Source: Anoxynatronum buryatiense (lineage in GTDB: Bacteria > Bacillota > Clostridia > Peptostreptococcales > Tindalliaceae). From it: a stretch of DNA of 64,000 bases. A model generated the notes under the pieces. That model saw only the letters and a program-made list of their open reading frames with translations, had not been told where the DNA came from and ran no database searches. The stretch is taken from positions 310,001-374,000 of the forward strand of contig NZ_FXUF01000003.1 in the NCBI RefSeq assembly GCF_900182905.1, given 5' to 3'. How positions within the stretch are numbered: the first letter of the stretch is position 1; each line of letters starts with the position of its first letter. The position numbers and the translations under genes were made by a program. Below are positions 35,611 to 44,571 of the stretch, piece by piece.

Positions 35611-37515
35611 TCAGAGTTTTCGATTCAATATACGGCTGTCTCCATTGCGCTTCGTCAGTTTTTCCTGATCAAAATATTCCAGCAAAGCAACTGCAAATTT
35701 CCTGCTTGTGCCTAGAAGATCCCGGAAATCAGCTGGCGCGATGTCTGAATGATTTTCAAAATGCTTCAGGAGCATATCTTTAGCTGCATTAATTGAATTT
35801 TGATGAAAAACCATTTCCTGATTGATGCGAATTAAGGGTTGTCCCAGCATTAACTCGATCACTTGGCGCACTTCTTTTTCTTTAACTTTGATGATACCTG
35901 CAATTTCTTCAAGCCGTGGTGGTGCAAAAGGCTTTTCAAGATAAAGCGATTCAATCTGATTCATTATTTTCTGCTGGATCGGATTGATCTTAATTTTGAA
36001 ATCCGCTAATGCAGCAAGTTTACCATCTGCTTTTATGATATCTTCAGTTTCTAGTTGTTCCAGCCAGCGATCAACTATTTTTGAGCGGATATCACCAAAT
36101 ACCCTGCTTTTCAGTTCTTCTTTTGGCATGCCTCTTCTCAGCGGATTATCTTTGTGATATCTCGATAATTTATTGACTATATCCTCAACAATTTGATGAT
36201 AATATTCTTGATGGACATATGCCATTGAACCGATTGAGTAAATACTGCCTTCCTCTTCCAGCTGTTGCAGAAGTGCTATCAGCTGATCAGAAGAATAGCC
36301 GGTGTGTTTACACAGAGCACCTGTATCAGGAAGTTCTTTGCTAAAACGAAGTATTTGCTGCTCAAGATAGACTTCCGGGCCACCACTTTCTTTCGCCTGA
36401 AGCTCATCGATGACGTCCTGTCGAAGTGCTTTATGTTTTTCCGGGTTCGGGTCAATGACACGAGCACCTCCCAACGTTTGCATGGGGGAATAGAATCGAA
36501 CAATGAGCTTATCTTCTTTTCTGAAAGCTGCCCTTTCTTCTAATCGAAACTGCACCAATGCACTTTCACCTGGTTCAACCTGTTCTTTTTCAAGAATGAC
36601 AACCCGGGCAAGAATTTCTGAAGTGCCATGATATAATCGTATGCGGTCACGTTGTTTTAAAGGTCTGTTGGCATTTTTTAACATCTTTATTCGACAATCA
36701 ACCATCATGGTATATGTCATGGATCCCGGTTGTGCAAGAAAGCTGCCGCGTTTTATCTGATCTTTTTTCAATCCGGACAGGTTAATGGCCACACGCTGGC
36801 CTGCATAGGCTTCTTTAACCGTATTGCCATGAACCTGAATGTTTCTGATTCGAGCAACTGTTTCTTCCGGAAAAATTTCCAGCGTTTCTTCAACCTTTGC
36901 TGTACCTTCCAACAATGTACCTGTCACAACTGTTCCAAAACCAGTTATGGTAAATACACGATCGATGGGGATTCGACAAGGCGCTGTTTGGTCACGGGTT
37001 TCAATCCTATCGTATGCTTCGGTTAGCAACTCCAAAAGGACTGGAATCCCATCACCGGTAATGGAGTCTACGGCTATAATTGGACTGGCTTCCAAAAATG
37101 TGTCGCTTGTTGCCTGTCTTATCTCTTCTTTAATAAGTTCGAGCCAGTCAGTCTCAACCAGCGAAGATTTTGTAATGACAATGACCCCTTGTTTCATATC
37201 AAGCAATGACAAAATATCCAGATGTTCTTTTGTCTGCGGCATGACACCTTCATCTGCTGCAACAACCAACATGACTAAATCCATTCCACCGACACCAGCC
37301 AGCATATGGCGAATGAACTTTTCATGCCCCGGCACATCAATAATGCCTGCCCGCCGCTCATCTGGGAGATCAAAATAGGTGAACCCCAACTCGATGGAAA
37401 TACCCCGTTTCTGCTCCTCTTTCAGGCGATCGGTGTTTCTGCCGGTCAATGCATGGATGAGCGTGGTTTTTCCATGATCAATGTGCCCTGCTGTTCCAAT
37501 GATTAGATGTTTCAT
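35611..37515 (-). CDS. selB: Selenocysteine-specific elongation factor SelB
   Basis: A 634-residue GTPase that delivers Sec-tRNA-Sec to UGA codons with a SECIS hairpin. G1 is GHIDHGKTT near residue 10, G3 DVPGHEKF near 60, and G4 is TKSS rather than the common NKxD. Domains 2-3 of the EF-Tu type follow, then four C-terminal winged helices that grip the SECIS RNA, ending near SRKFAVALLEYFD. It starts 4 nt after the selA stop with AGGAGTG. Confidence 0.96.
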   Translation of the reverse strand: MKHLIIGTAGHIDHGKTTLIHALTGRNTDRLKEEQKRGISIELGFTYFDLPDERRAGIIDVPGHEKFIRHMLAGVGGMDLVMLVVAADEGVMPQTKEHLDILSLLDMKQGVIVITKSSLVETDWLELIKEEIRQATSDTFLEASPIIAVDSITGDGIPVLLELLTEAYDRIETRDQTAPCRIPIDRVFTITGFGTVVTGTLLEGTAKVEETLEIFPEETVARIRNIQVHGNTVKEAYAGQRVAINLSGLKKDQIKRGSFLAQPGSMTYTMMVDCRIKMLKNANRPLKQRDRIRLYHGTSEILARVVILEKEQVEPGESALVQFRLEERAAFRKEDKLIVRFYSPMQTLGGARVIDPNPEKHKALRQDVIDELQAKESGGPEVYLEQQILRFSKELPDTGALCKHTGYSSDQLIALLQQLEEEGSIYSIGSMAYVHQEYYHQIVEDIVNKLSRYHKDNPLRRGMPKEELKSRVFGDIRSKIVDRWLEQLETEDIIKADGKLAALADFKIKINPIQQKIMNQIESLYLEKPFAPPRLEEIAGIIKVKEKEVRQVIELMLGQPLIRINQEMVFHQNSINAAKDMLLKHFENHSDIAPADFRDLLGTSRKFAVALLEYFDQEKLTKRNGDSRILNRKL

Positions 37516-37519
37516 AACT

Positions 37520-38947
37520 TCACTCCTGATTCTGCAGAGTTATCCAAGCCAGAAATGCTTGGCAGATATCATTATAGTCCTGCTGGAAAATGGTACGCAA
37601 ATCCAAAAGCAGTGCGTTGTCCTGAATACGACCAACAATTGCAGGGCTTTGACTGCGCAGGAACCGTTCGAGACGGGGTATGTTCTCAAGCGATGAACTG
37701 AAGCGGATGAGACGGCTTTCCATTTGAACAGTTGGATATGAACCACCACCCACCTGAGACGACCCTGGTATAATATCTATTTGAATGCCAGAATCGTCAT
37801 TATTGACAGACTGAAGTTGATCATATAAATCCTTTGCACGTTGCTGCAGATTTTGAACCGATTCAGTCATCATCTTCAAAGCTGGTATATGTTTTTTAGC
37901 TTGTATTGGATCGAGGTACTGTACCAACGTAGCTTCCAAAGCACATAATGTTAGCTTGTCCACTCGAAGGGCTCTTGTTAACGGATGCTTTTCAATAAGC
38001 CTGATCCATTCACGTTTTCCGGCGATGATACCGGCCTGAGCACCTCCCAGCAATTTGTCACCACTAAATGTGACAACATCACTACCTGCTTCAATGGCCT
38101 GCTGTACAGTTGGTTCTGCAGGAAAACCATCGACTTCAAGATCAATCAGAAGTCCGCTGCCCAAATCATTAATTAAAGGCAAATCATGGGAATGTGCCAG
38201 TGAAACCAGCTCCTCCACTGATGCTTCCTGAGTAAATCCCACAATTTTAAAGTTGCTTTGGTGTACTTTCAGCAATGCCCCGGTGTGTTCTGTCACTGCT
38301 TTTTCGTAATCTCGTACATAGGTTTTATTTGTGGCTCCCACTTCAATAAGTGTAGCACCGCTTTGCTCCATTACTTCTGGCACTCGAAAAGAACCACCGA
38401 TCTCCACCAGTTCACCCCTGGATATAATCACTTCTTTACCCTTGGCGATGGCTGAAAGCACCAACAAAACAGCACCAGCGTTATTATTGACAACTAAAAC
38501 GTCTTCGGCACCTGTTAGTCGCAGCAATATTTCTTTCATGTGATCATAACGACTGCCTCGTTTTCCTGTTGTTAAATTCATTTCAAGGTTACTGTACCCT
38601 TGAGCAACGTCCCACAATGCTTCTTTAACATAGTTTCCCAGCGGCGCACGGCCCAGGTTTGTATGAAGAACCACGCCAGTCCCGTTTATGACTCTGCGCA
38701 GCTGTAATGCGGAAATCTGCTGACATCTTTCTTGAACTGACTTGATGATCTGCTGAATACTCAGATTTTGCGGGTGATCTTCGGAGTATTCACCAGTGAG
38801 AATTGCTTCTCTTAGTTCTTGTAAGACTTGACGAACTTCAGCTTTTATAAAATCCTCATTGAAAGTTTGCATGTCATCAATCGTTTTAATCTGATGAAGC
38901 ACATCGTCTGTTTTGGGAATTTTCCGCAACCAAGCCTGACGTTCCAA
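37520..38947 (-). CDS. selA: L-seryl-tRNA(Sec) selenium transferase
   Basis: A 475-residue PLP enzyme that converts Ser-tRNA-Sec to Sec-tRNA-Sec using selenophosphate. Hallmarks are NGTGVVLHTNLGRAPLG, EMNLTTGKRGSRYDH and the PLP lysine in VTFSGDKLLGGAQAG. The open frame extends 52 codons further, but the TTG at 38947 lies 7 nt after GGAGG and gives the usual start (LERQAWLRKIPKTDD). An extended -10 promoter lies 29 nt upstream. Confidence 0.95.
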   Translation of the reverse strand: MERQAWLRKIPKTDDVLHQIKTIDDMQTFNEDFIKAEVRQVLQELREAILTGEYSEDHPQNLSIQQIIKSVQERCQQISALQLRRVINGTGVVLHTNLGRAPLGNYVKEALWDVAQGYSNLEMNLTTGKRGSRYDHMKEILLRLTGAEDVLVVNNNAGAVLLVLSAIAKGKEVIISRGELVEIGGSFRVPEVMEQSGATLIEVGATNKTYVRDYEKAVTEHTGALLKVHQSNFKIVGFTQEASVEELVSLAHSHDLPLINDLGSGLLIDLEVDGFPAEPTVQQAIEAGSDVVTFSGDKLLGGAQAGIIAGKREWIRLIEKHPLTRALRVDKLTLCALEATLVQYLDPIQAKKHIPALKMMTESVQNLQQRAKDLYDQLQSVNNDDSGIQIDIIPGSSQVGGGSYPTVQMESRLIRFSSSLENIPRLERFLRSQSPAIVGRIQDNALLLDLRTIFQQDYNDICQAFLAWITLQNQE

Positions 38948-38975
38948 GGTAACACCTCCATGATCATTCCACTCA

Positions 38976-38984
38976 ATTATAGCA
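38976..38984 (-). promoter_or_regulatory. Extended -10 promoter of selAB
   Basis: Minus strand TGCTATAAT. A TTGTTC lies 20 nt before it, too far for a strong -35. Start near 38969, about 22 nt before the selA TTG. Confidence 0.5.
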
Positions 38985-39175
38985 TAAATCACACTTTGTG
39001 AGAACAATGCATGTCTATTTCGCTGAATGCTATATGTCAAGAACGTTGAAACATTGCTGAATGATTCTGACCATTTCGCGAAATGTGTTTTTTGAGTGAA
39101 CACATCGTTAAAATTGTCTTAAAAGGACATTCATCATCTTTTATTATTTTGAGTATTATGATAATATGAAACTGT

Positions 39176-39189
39176 TATAATAGTATAAT
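39176..39189 (+). promoter_or_regulatory. Tandem -10 elements upstream of the AGCS symporter
   Basis: Two TATAAT hexamers (39176-39181 and 39184-39189) lie in a very AT-rich stretch of the 438-nt selA/symporter gap. No convincing -35 is seen. The roughly 190-nt leader that follows has no riboswitch or T-box I can recognise, but it holds two SD-like AAAGGAGG/AAGGAGG sequences about 50 nt apart. Confidence 0.4.
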
Positions 39190-39385
39190 GCTTTGGGTAT
39201 ACATACACAGAGAGGCATTGATCGTTTTATCGGCATGAACTGGATTAGGTGCAGTGCTGTACTTAAACGCATTCATTGTCTTTTGTTATGACCATTTATC
39301 CCAAGCAAATCTTAAGAAAAGGAGGCGAATCACCGAAAGTCTGTGTCGAGATGGTCAACCACTATGTCAAAGGAGGTCGTGTGAT

Positions 39386-40753
39386 TTGATCGGATTTGTA
39401 CAGATGATTGAAAGCATCAACGGCACCATCAATGGTATTGTATGGGGACCCTACATGCTCGTACTTCTGGTAGGAACCGGTGTTTATTATTCTTTTAGAA
39501 CTAATTTCCTGCAGGTAGGTAAGTTTGGCTTTGCCATGAAAGAAACGCTGTTCAAAATTTTTGACAAGACAGAAATTGCTGAAGATGGTGATATTACTCC
39601 TTTCCAGGCACTTTCGACTGCATTGGCCGCTACCATTGGTACCGGTAATATTGCCGGTGTGGCTACTGCTATTGCCATCGGTGGACCAGGAGCGGTATTC
39701 TGGATGTGGGTTTCTGCTTTCTTTGGCATGATGACCAAATTTGCAGAAGTCGTACTGGCCATCAGATATCGTGAAAAGAACGCCGAAGGCAACTGGGTGG
39801 GCGGCCCCATGTACTACATTGTTGACGGTATGGGCGCCAACTGGAAATGGCTCGCCTGGATTTTCTCTCTCTTTGGTGCATTGGCAGCCTTTGGTATTGG
39901 TAACATGGTACAGGCCAACTCAGTGGCTGATGCGCTTAACACCAGCTTTGGCATTCCGCACGTTGTCTCAGGTGTCGTGCTTGCCATTGCCGCCGGAGCC
40001 GTTATTCTGGGTGGTCTGAAACGCATCGCTAAAGTAACTGAAAAAATTGTTCCATTTATGGCAGTTTTTTACATGATTGGCGCTATCGTCATTGTTATTT
40101 TAAACTTGGTTCATATTCCTGAAGCTTTTGCTCTGATTTTCCGCCACGCTTTTACTGCCAAAGCCGGAGTGGGCGGATTTGCAGGAGCGACCGTTATGAT
40201 GGCCATGCGTTTCGGGGTTGCCCGCGGCGTCTTCTCCAATGAAGCTGGTTTGGGTAGTGCTCCAATTGCCCATGCTGCTGCCCGAACAGACCATCCTGTG
40301 CGACAGGGTTTGTGGGGGGTGTTTGAAGTTTTCGCTGATACCATTGTCATTTGTACATTAACCGCCCTAACCATCATTACTTCTGGTGTTTGGAGCAGTG
40401 GTGTTACTGGAGCAGCACTAACAACTGCCGCCTTTAATGAAGGACTCCCTGGTCCCGGTGGTATTATTGTCGCCATCGGTATTTTGTTTTTCGCCTTTTC
40501 AACACTGCTTTCCTGGGCATATTACGGCGAAAAATGCGCAGAGTTTATTCTTGGCTCAGGTTTCAACAAAATCTATCGTATTATCTGGTTGCCACTCATC
40601 GTTTTGGGTTCTGTGGGAAGCCTGACATTGATCTGGGACATCGCCGATACACTGAATGGTCTGATGGCGATCCCCAACTTGGTGGCTCTGCTTGCTTTAA
40701 GTGGTGTCGTTGTTAATCTGACAAAGGAATTCTTTGAAAAGCAAAATCTCTAG
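39386..40753 (+). CDS. Sodium:alanine/glycine symporter (AGCS family)
   Basis: A 455-residue membrane protein with about 11 helices. Family signatures are TALAATIGTGNIAGVATAI, GGPGAVFWMWVSAFFG, MYYIVDGMG and FSNEAGLGSAPIAHAAA. It imports alanine or glycine with Na+. TTG 39386 is 8 nt after GGAGG; the upstream 44 in-frame codons are polar and unlike the family. The next in-frame ATG (39404) is too far from the SD. It is the only plus-strand gene between selA and selD; glycine uptake would suit a Stickland fermenter. Confidence 0.93.
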   Translation: MIGFVQMIESINGTINGIVWGPYMLVLLVGTGVYYSFRTNFLQVGKFGFAMKETLFKIFDKTEIAEDGDITPFQALSTALAATIGTGNIAGVATAIAIGGPGAVFWMWVSAFFGMMTKFAEVVLAIRYREKNAEGNWVGGPMYYIVDGMGANWKWLAWIFSLFGALAAFGIGNMVQANSVADALNTSFGIPHVVSGVVLAIAAGAVILGGLKRIAKVTEKIVPFMAVFYMIGAIVIVILNLVHIPEAFALIFRHAFTAKAGVGGFAGATVMMAMRFGVARGVFSNEAGLGSAPIAHAAARTDHPVRQGLWGVFEVFADTIVICTLTALTIITSGVWSSGVTGAALTTAAFNEGLPGPGGIIVAIGILFFAFSTLLSWAYYGEKCAEFILGSGFNKIYRIIWLPLIVLGSVGSLTLIWDIADTLNGLMAIPNLVALLALSGVVVNLTKEFFEKQNL

Positions 40754-40774
40754 GACAATTTTGCTTACATTTTT

Positions 40775-40812
40775 AACCAAAACAGGACGGCGCATGCCGT
40801 CCTGTTTTGGTT
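40775..40812. terminator. Bidirectional terminator between the symporter and selD
   Basis: A perfect 17-bp stem (AACCAAAACAGGACGGC and complement) with a GCAT loop lies 21 nt after the symporter stop and 16 nt after the convergent selD stop. A- and T-rich arms serve both strands. Confidence 0.9.
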
Positions 40813-40828
40813 ATTCCATTTCCTGATA

Positions 40829-41869
40829 CTATTCACTTATTTCAATAGCATATGATGCAGCTTCTCCCACACTTCCAATCTCTGCAAATGCGCATGGTTG
40901 CGTCTTTTCAAGGGATTCCAGTGCTCGCGAAACATCACTTTCGGGTATTGCCAGTAACAATCCGCCAGAAGTTTGTGGATCATAGCACAAGTCCAACAAT
41001 GCTTCATCTACTATCCCCGTTACCTTCACACGCGATCCAAAGTAATCACGATTTCGATACATCCCACCTGGAATTAAACCCATTCGGGCGTTGTCAATCG
41101 CTGCAGAAATAAAAGGGATTGCTGACATTTTAAGCCGGATGGTCACTCCGCTTCCTTCAGCCATTTCTATAGCATGTCCGAAAAGACCAAACCCGGTAAT
41201 ATCGGTGCAAGCATTAATAGCACCACCTCTGGCGGCGTCAAGTGCAGATTTGTTTAACAGTGTCATTACTGATACAGCTTCCTGATAGTCACTTTCGCCT
41301 AACATTTCAGCTTTTATAGCTGTGTTAAGCACGCCGGTTCCTAACGGTTTTGTCAGAATCAGCCGATCGCCTGGTTTAGCATTTTTATTAGTGAGTATAT
41401 GATCAGGGTGAACTGTTCCCGTAACGCAAAGACCATATTTAGGCTCATCATCTTCCACCGAATGTCCCCCCACCAAAGAAGCCCCTGCTTCCAATACTTT
41501 TGCAGCCCCTCCCTGCAGAATTTTTTCCAACACCTGGGTTGAAAGACAATTGGGAAATCCAACGATATTCAAAGCAAGAATCGGTGTTCCCCCCATGGCA
41601 TAGATGTCACTTAGGGAATTGGCAGCAGCAATTTCTCCAAATGTGTAGGGATCGTCCACAACAGGTGTGAAAAAATCGACCGTTTGGATAATCGCCAAAT
41701 CTGGAGTTAATTGGTAGACTGCACCATCATCACTTGTTTCAAGGCCTACAAGTACTCTTGGATCCATTTTTTTGGGCAACTGCCCCAAAACCTGAGTCAG
41801 GACCTCCGGTCCGATTTTAGCTGCTCAGCCGGCGCTCTTTGTCAGTGTTGTCAAACGTACTGGTTCCAT
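40829..41869 (-). CDS. selD: Selenide, water dikinase; a selenoprotein with in-frame UGA
   Basis: A 346-residue enzyme that makes selenophosphate from selenide and ATP. The frame appears to begin at 41788 only because a UGA at 41827-41825 interrupts it. Read as selenocysteine, translation from ATG 41869 (GGAGG 8 nt upstream) gives a KSAGU-AAKIGP active site, with Sec15 and Lys18 matching Cys17 and Lys20 of E. coli SelD. A hairpin just after the UGA suits a bacterial SECIS. Downstream domains include SDIYAMGGTPILALN, GGHSVEDDEPKYG and TDITGFGLFGH. It depends on SelA, SelB and tRNA-Sec encoded nearby, making the machinery self-dependent. Confidence 0.95.
41800..41827 (-). promoter_or_regulatory. 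UGA codon and bacterial SECIS hairpin of selD
   Basis: The UGA (41827-41825) is followed after 12 nt by GGACC-GGA-GGTCC, a 5-bp stem with a GGA apical loop that starts 17 nt from the UGA. A G in the first loop positions and that distance are the usual bSECIS requirements. Weak pairing may extend the stem. Confidence 0.75.
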
Positions 41870-41937
41870 GCATATCACCTCCTTATCATAGTATTATGTC
41901 GTCCTTTTTGCACATTCATCCCGATAATCAAACTCTT

Positions 41938-42579
41938 TCAGATGGTAATGGATGATTCTAAATCCTGAAATTTCTTATCTCCTATTCCACTGACTTTTTT
42001 TAAATCTGAAAGCGCCTTAAATGAACCATGCTGTTCCCGATAATCCATAATTCTTTCGGCCAGAACCGGTCCAATGCCGGGGAGTGTTTCCAGCTGACGT
42101 TGGTCAGCTGTATTAATATTAATCAGCTGGCTGTTGGATGGTGAAGCAGAAGGTTGAAAATTCAATGTTGGTAACGTAGTATCTACTTCTAAATCAAATT
42201 CTTCTTCACTGGGAATAAACACAAAGGCTTCATCATGTAATTTTTGTGCCAGGTTAACTTTTTTTGCAGCTCCTTCCCTGAGACCACCAGCTAAATGAAC
42301 AAGTTCAATCAAACGTGCATCTTCTTCCAATTCATAAACACCTGGATGTTGGATCATTCCTTCGATATGAACCATGATTGTCCCTTTTTCCTGTTCTATT
42401 GCTGAAGTCACCGAAAGAGCACTTTCTGGTTGAAGCTGTTCAGAAAGATTGGTTTTTTCTATTTCTGAAAGGATATAAATGGTTTTTTGCTGTTCATAAT
42501 GTTGATAAAGTCCTAAAATGACAAACAGCAAACAGGTTCCAATAACAAAAATCCACTTATGTTGACGCGACAGTGCCAC
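41938..42579 (-). CDS. comEA: ComEA-type DNA-binding protein (SLBB and helix-hairpin-helix)
   Basis: A 213-residue protein with a short basic N-terminus, one membrane helix (about residues 9-27), an SLBB domain (VHIEGMIQHPGVYELEEDARLIELVHLAGG), a low-complexity linker and a C-terminal pair of HhH motifs (NINTADQRQLETLPGIGPVLAERIMDYRE). ComEA binds DNA at the cell surface for uptake. The GTG at 42579 follows AAGGAG by 9 nt; the longer frame has a hydrophilic extension without support. No comEB or comEC is next to it, so competence is not implied by this gene alone. Confidence 0.88.
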   Translation of the reverse strand: MALSRQHKWIFVIGTCLLFVILGLYQHYEQQKTIYILSEIEKTNLSEQLQPESALSVTSAIEQEKGTIMVHIEGMIQHPGVYELEEDARLIELVHLAGGLREGAAKKVNLAQKLHDEAFVFIPSEEEFDLEVDTTLPTLNFQPSASPSNSQLININTADQRQLETLPGIGPVLAERIMDYREQHGSFKALSDLKKVSGIGDKKFQDLESSITI

Positions 42580-42751
42580 ATGTGTCAGCTCCTTCAGGAC
42601 GAAAAATGGGAATCTAATTTGATGTCTTTCCACTCTTAACAAATTAACAAATCTATTGTACTATATAATAGTGGCTTTGTGGGGTGAAATGTCCGTCTTT
42701 CTTCACCAACGCCTTTAACTATTCTTATTTTTATCGGGAGCTGATAACTCA

Positions 42752-44086
42752 TTGAAATTTTCAATTAAACGCACTTCAGAAATTGTTCTATCGAGCCTGC
42801 TGTTTCTAGTACTAATGTTTTCCCTTTTTATCAATCCTATTTATGCCTTTCCAACAGCGGTTGAACCCGACATCATTGCACCACGTGCTGTATTAATGGA
42901 TCTGAAAACAGGAACCATTCTTTTTGATAAAAATGCCAATGAACCCACTTTTCCAGCCAGTACCACTAAAATTCTAACAGCGCTGTTGGTACTAGAAAAT
43001 GCCTCGCTGAATGATATTGTTCATATCGACTACGAGCCTGGTGTGACTGGGTCAAGTATGTACATAGTCCCCGGTGAATCTTTTTCAGTGGAAACGCTTC
43101 TAAAAGCATTATTGATTCGTTCTGCCAATGACGCGGCCGAAGTGTTGGCCCGGCATATCTCAGGTTCTGTTGATTCTTTTGTTCTTTTGATGAATGAACG
43201 CGCTGCCGCCCTTGGCGCTAAAAATACTCACTTCACCAATCCTCATGGTTTGCCAAATGAATCACATAAAACAACTGCCTATGACCTGGCAATGATTGCA
43301 CGGGAAGCGATGCAATACGATCTGTTTCGCGAAATTGTTGCCAGTCGGTCTCTTGTTATCCCTCCCACCGGCGAAACCGATCAACGGGTTTATAATAATT
43401 CTAACCGCTTTCTCTGGGGAACCGGACCAAATCATCAAATGATGTATCAGGGACTGAGTACCGATATATACTATGAGCCGGTAGATGGTATCAAAACAGG
43501 CTATACCAACAGTGCACGCAACTGCCTGGTAAGCTCGGCGAATTTTGGTGACCAACGTTTTATTGCCGTCGTATTGAATGCTGAACAGGAAAATATTTAT
43601 TCAGATTCAAGAACACTGCTTGATTATGGCTTTCAACATTTTCACACCATCACTCTTGTTGAGTCAGGATCTGAGCTAACTGCAATACCAGTTTTAAACG
43701 GCACCGAAGATTCTTTGACACTCTATAGTGACAGCACGCTTTCCTTTGTTGTTCCGAGGAGTATCATGGCAGACGATATCAAACCGAAACTCTCCCTTAT
43801 TGATGAAAACATCACTGCCCCTATAGAATCCGGGACAATTTTTGGTTCGATTGATTATTTTTATGAAGATAACTTAATTGGGCAGGTCTCACTGGTTAAT
43901 CAGCAGCAAGTCGATTTTGTGCCAGTATATCAACGCATCAGCTATCGTGGTTATTTGTTCCCGGCCTTTTTACTATTTTTTCTGATTTGGCAAAGCTACG
44001 TGTATCGTTTGCGTCGAAAGAAAAAACGCATTCGCCGGATGCAAGCCAGAACCGACAGATATCAACAATACGAGTCTTATGAATAG
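42752..44086 (+). CDS. dacF: D-alanyl-D-alanine carboxypeptidase, DacF type (PBP5-like)
   Basis: A 444-residue peptidoglycan carboxypeptidase. The signal peptide is at about residues 10-30. Catalytic motifs are SxxK in PASTTKILTALLVLE, SxN in RSANDAAEVLARH, and KTG in DGIKTGYTNSARNC. A beta-rich PBP5 C-terminal domain precedes a membrane anchor (LFPAFLLFFLIWQSYVY) and a strongly basic tail. It trims stem peptides outside the membrane. TTG start with GGGAG about 11 nt upstream, somewhat wide. A TATAAT at 42664-42669 is its likely -10. Confidence 0.93.
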   Translation: MKFSIKRTSEIVLSSLLFLVLMFSLFINPIYAFPTAVEPDIIAPRAVLMDLKTGTILFDKNANEPTFPASTTKILTALLVLENASLNDIVHIDYEPGVTGSSMYIVPGESFSVETLLKALLIRSANDAAEVLARHISGSVDSFVLLMNERAAALGAKNTHFTNPHGLPNESHKTTAYDLAMIAREAMQYDLFREIVASRSLVIPPTGETDQRVYNNSNRFLWGTGPNHQMMYQGLSTDIYYEPVDGIKTGYTNSARNCLVSSANFGDQRFIAVVLNAEQENIYSDSRTLLDYGFQHFHTITLVESGSELTAIPVLNGTEDSLTLYSDSTLSFVVPRSIMADDIKPKLSLIDENITAPIESGTIFGSIDYFYEDNLIGQVSLVNQQQVDFVPVYQRISYRGYLFPAFLLFFLIWQSYVYRLRRKKKRIRRMQARTDRYQQYESYE

Positions 44087-44132
44087 AAAAGCCCGGTAAC
44101 GAGCAGATTTTCTGCCGTAACCGGGCTTTTCT
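44085..44132. terminator. Bidirectional terminator between dacF and ridA
   Basis: AGAAAAGCCCGGT pairs with ACCGGGCTTTTCT, with a second inner CGGCAG/CTGCCG-like part. A and T runs flank it. It separates the converging dacF and ridA transcripts. Confidence 0.85.
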
Positions 44133-44167
44133 TTTCACGTGCAGTGTAAGTTCATTCTGATCATCAA

Positions 44168-44551
44168 TCAGGCACTTTTAACGGCAATGGCTTCTATTTC
44201 CACTTGAGCATCTTTAGGCAAGCGAGCGACTTCAACCGCAGCTCTGGCGGGTTTATGATCGGTGAAGAAAGTGGCATAAACTTCATTCATTTTGGCAAAA
44301 TCATTCATATCTTTCAAAAAGACGGTTACTTTGACAATGCTGTCTTTTGCAAAAGAAGCTGCTTCTAAAATGGCCATTAGATTATCCAGGCATTGTCGTG
44401 TTTGATCCTGTATGTCATTTGAAACAAAATCCATTGTATCAGGATTTAATGGAAGTTGACCTGATACAAAAATCATGTTTCCTGCCTGCACCGCCTGGGA
44501 ATAAGGACCAATGGCAGCTGGTGCTTTTGCTGTGCTAATCATTTGGTTCAT
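44168..44551 (-). CDS. ridA: RidA family reactive intermediate deaminase
   Basis: A 127-residue trimeric enzyme that hydrolyses enamine/imine intermediates released by PLP enzymes. The start [17 protein letters not shown], the GQLPLNP segment and the catalytic-arginine region [25 protein letters not shown] are all present. With so many PLP enzymes in this organism (threonine aldolase, OrtB, OraE, Orr) such protection is sensible. It lies 20 nt after the YheO-type regulator gene and is probably cotranscribed with it. Confidence 0.95.
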   Translation of the reverse strand: MNQMISTAKAPAAIGPYSQAVQAGNMIFVSGQLPLNPDTMDFVSNDIQDQTRQCLDNLMAILEAASFAKDSIVKVTVFLKDMNDFAKMNEVYATFFTDHKPARAAVEVARLPKDAQVEIEAIAVKSA

Positions 44552-44571
44552 GGGTGATTTCCTCCTTTATT

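Noticed and set aside
39351-39389. 12-codon ORF overlapping the symporter start (possible leader peptide)
   Set aside because: Its ATG is 25 nt from the nearest SD and it has no regulatory codon run; kept only as a remark.
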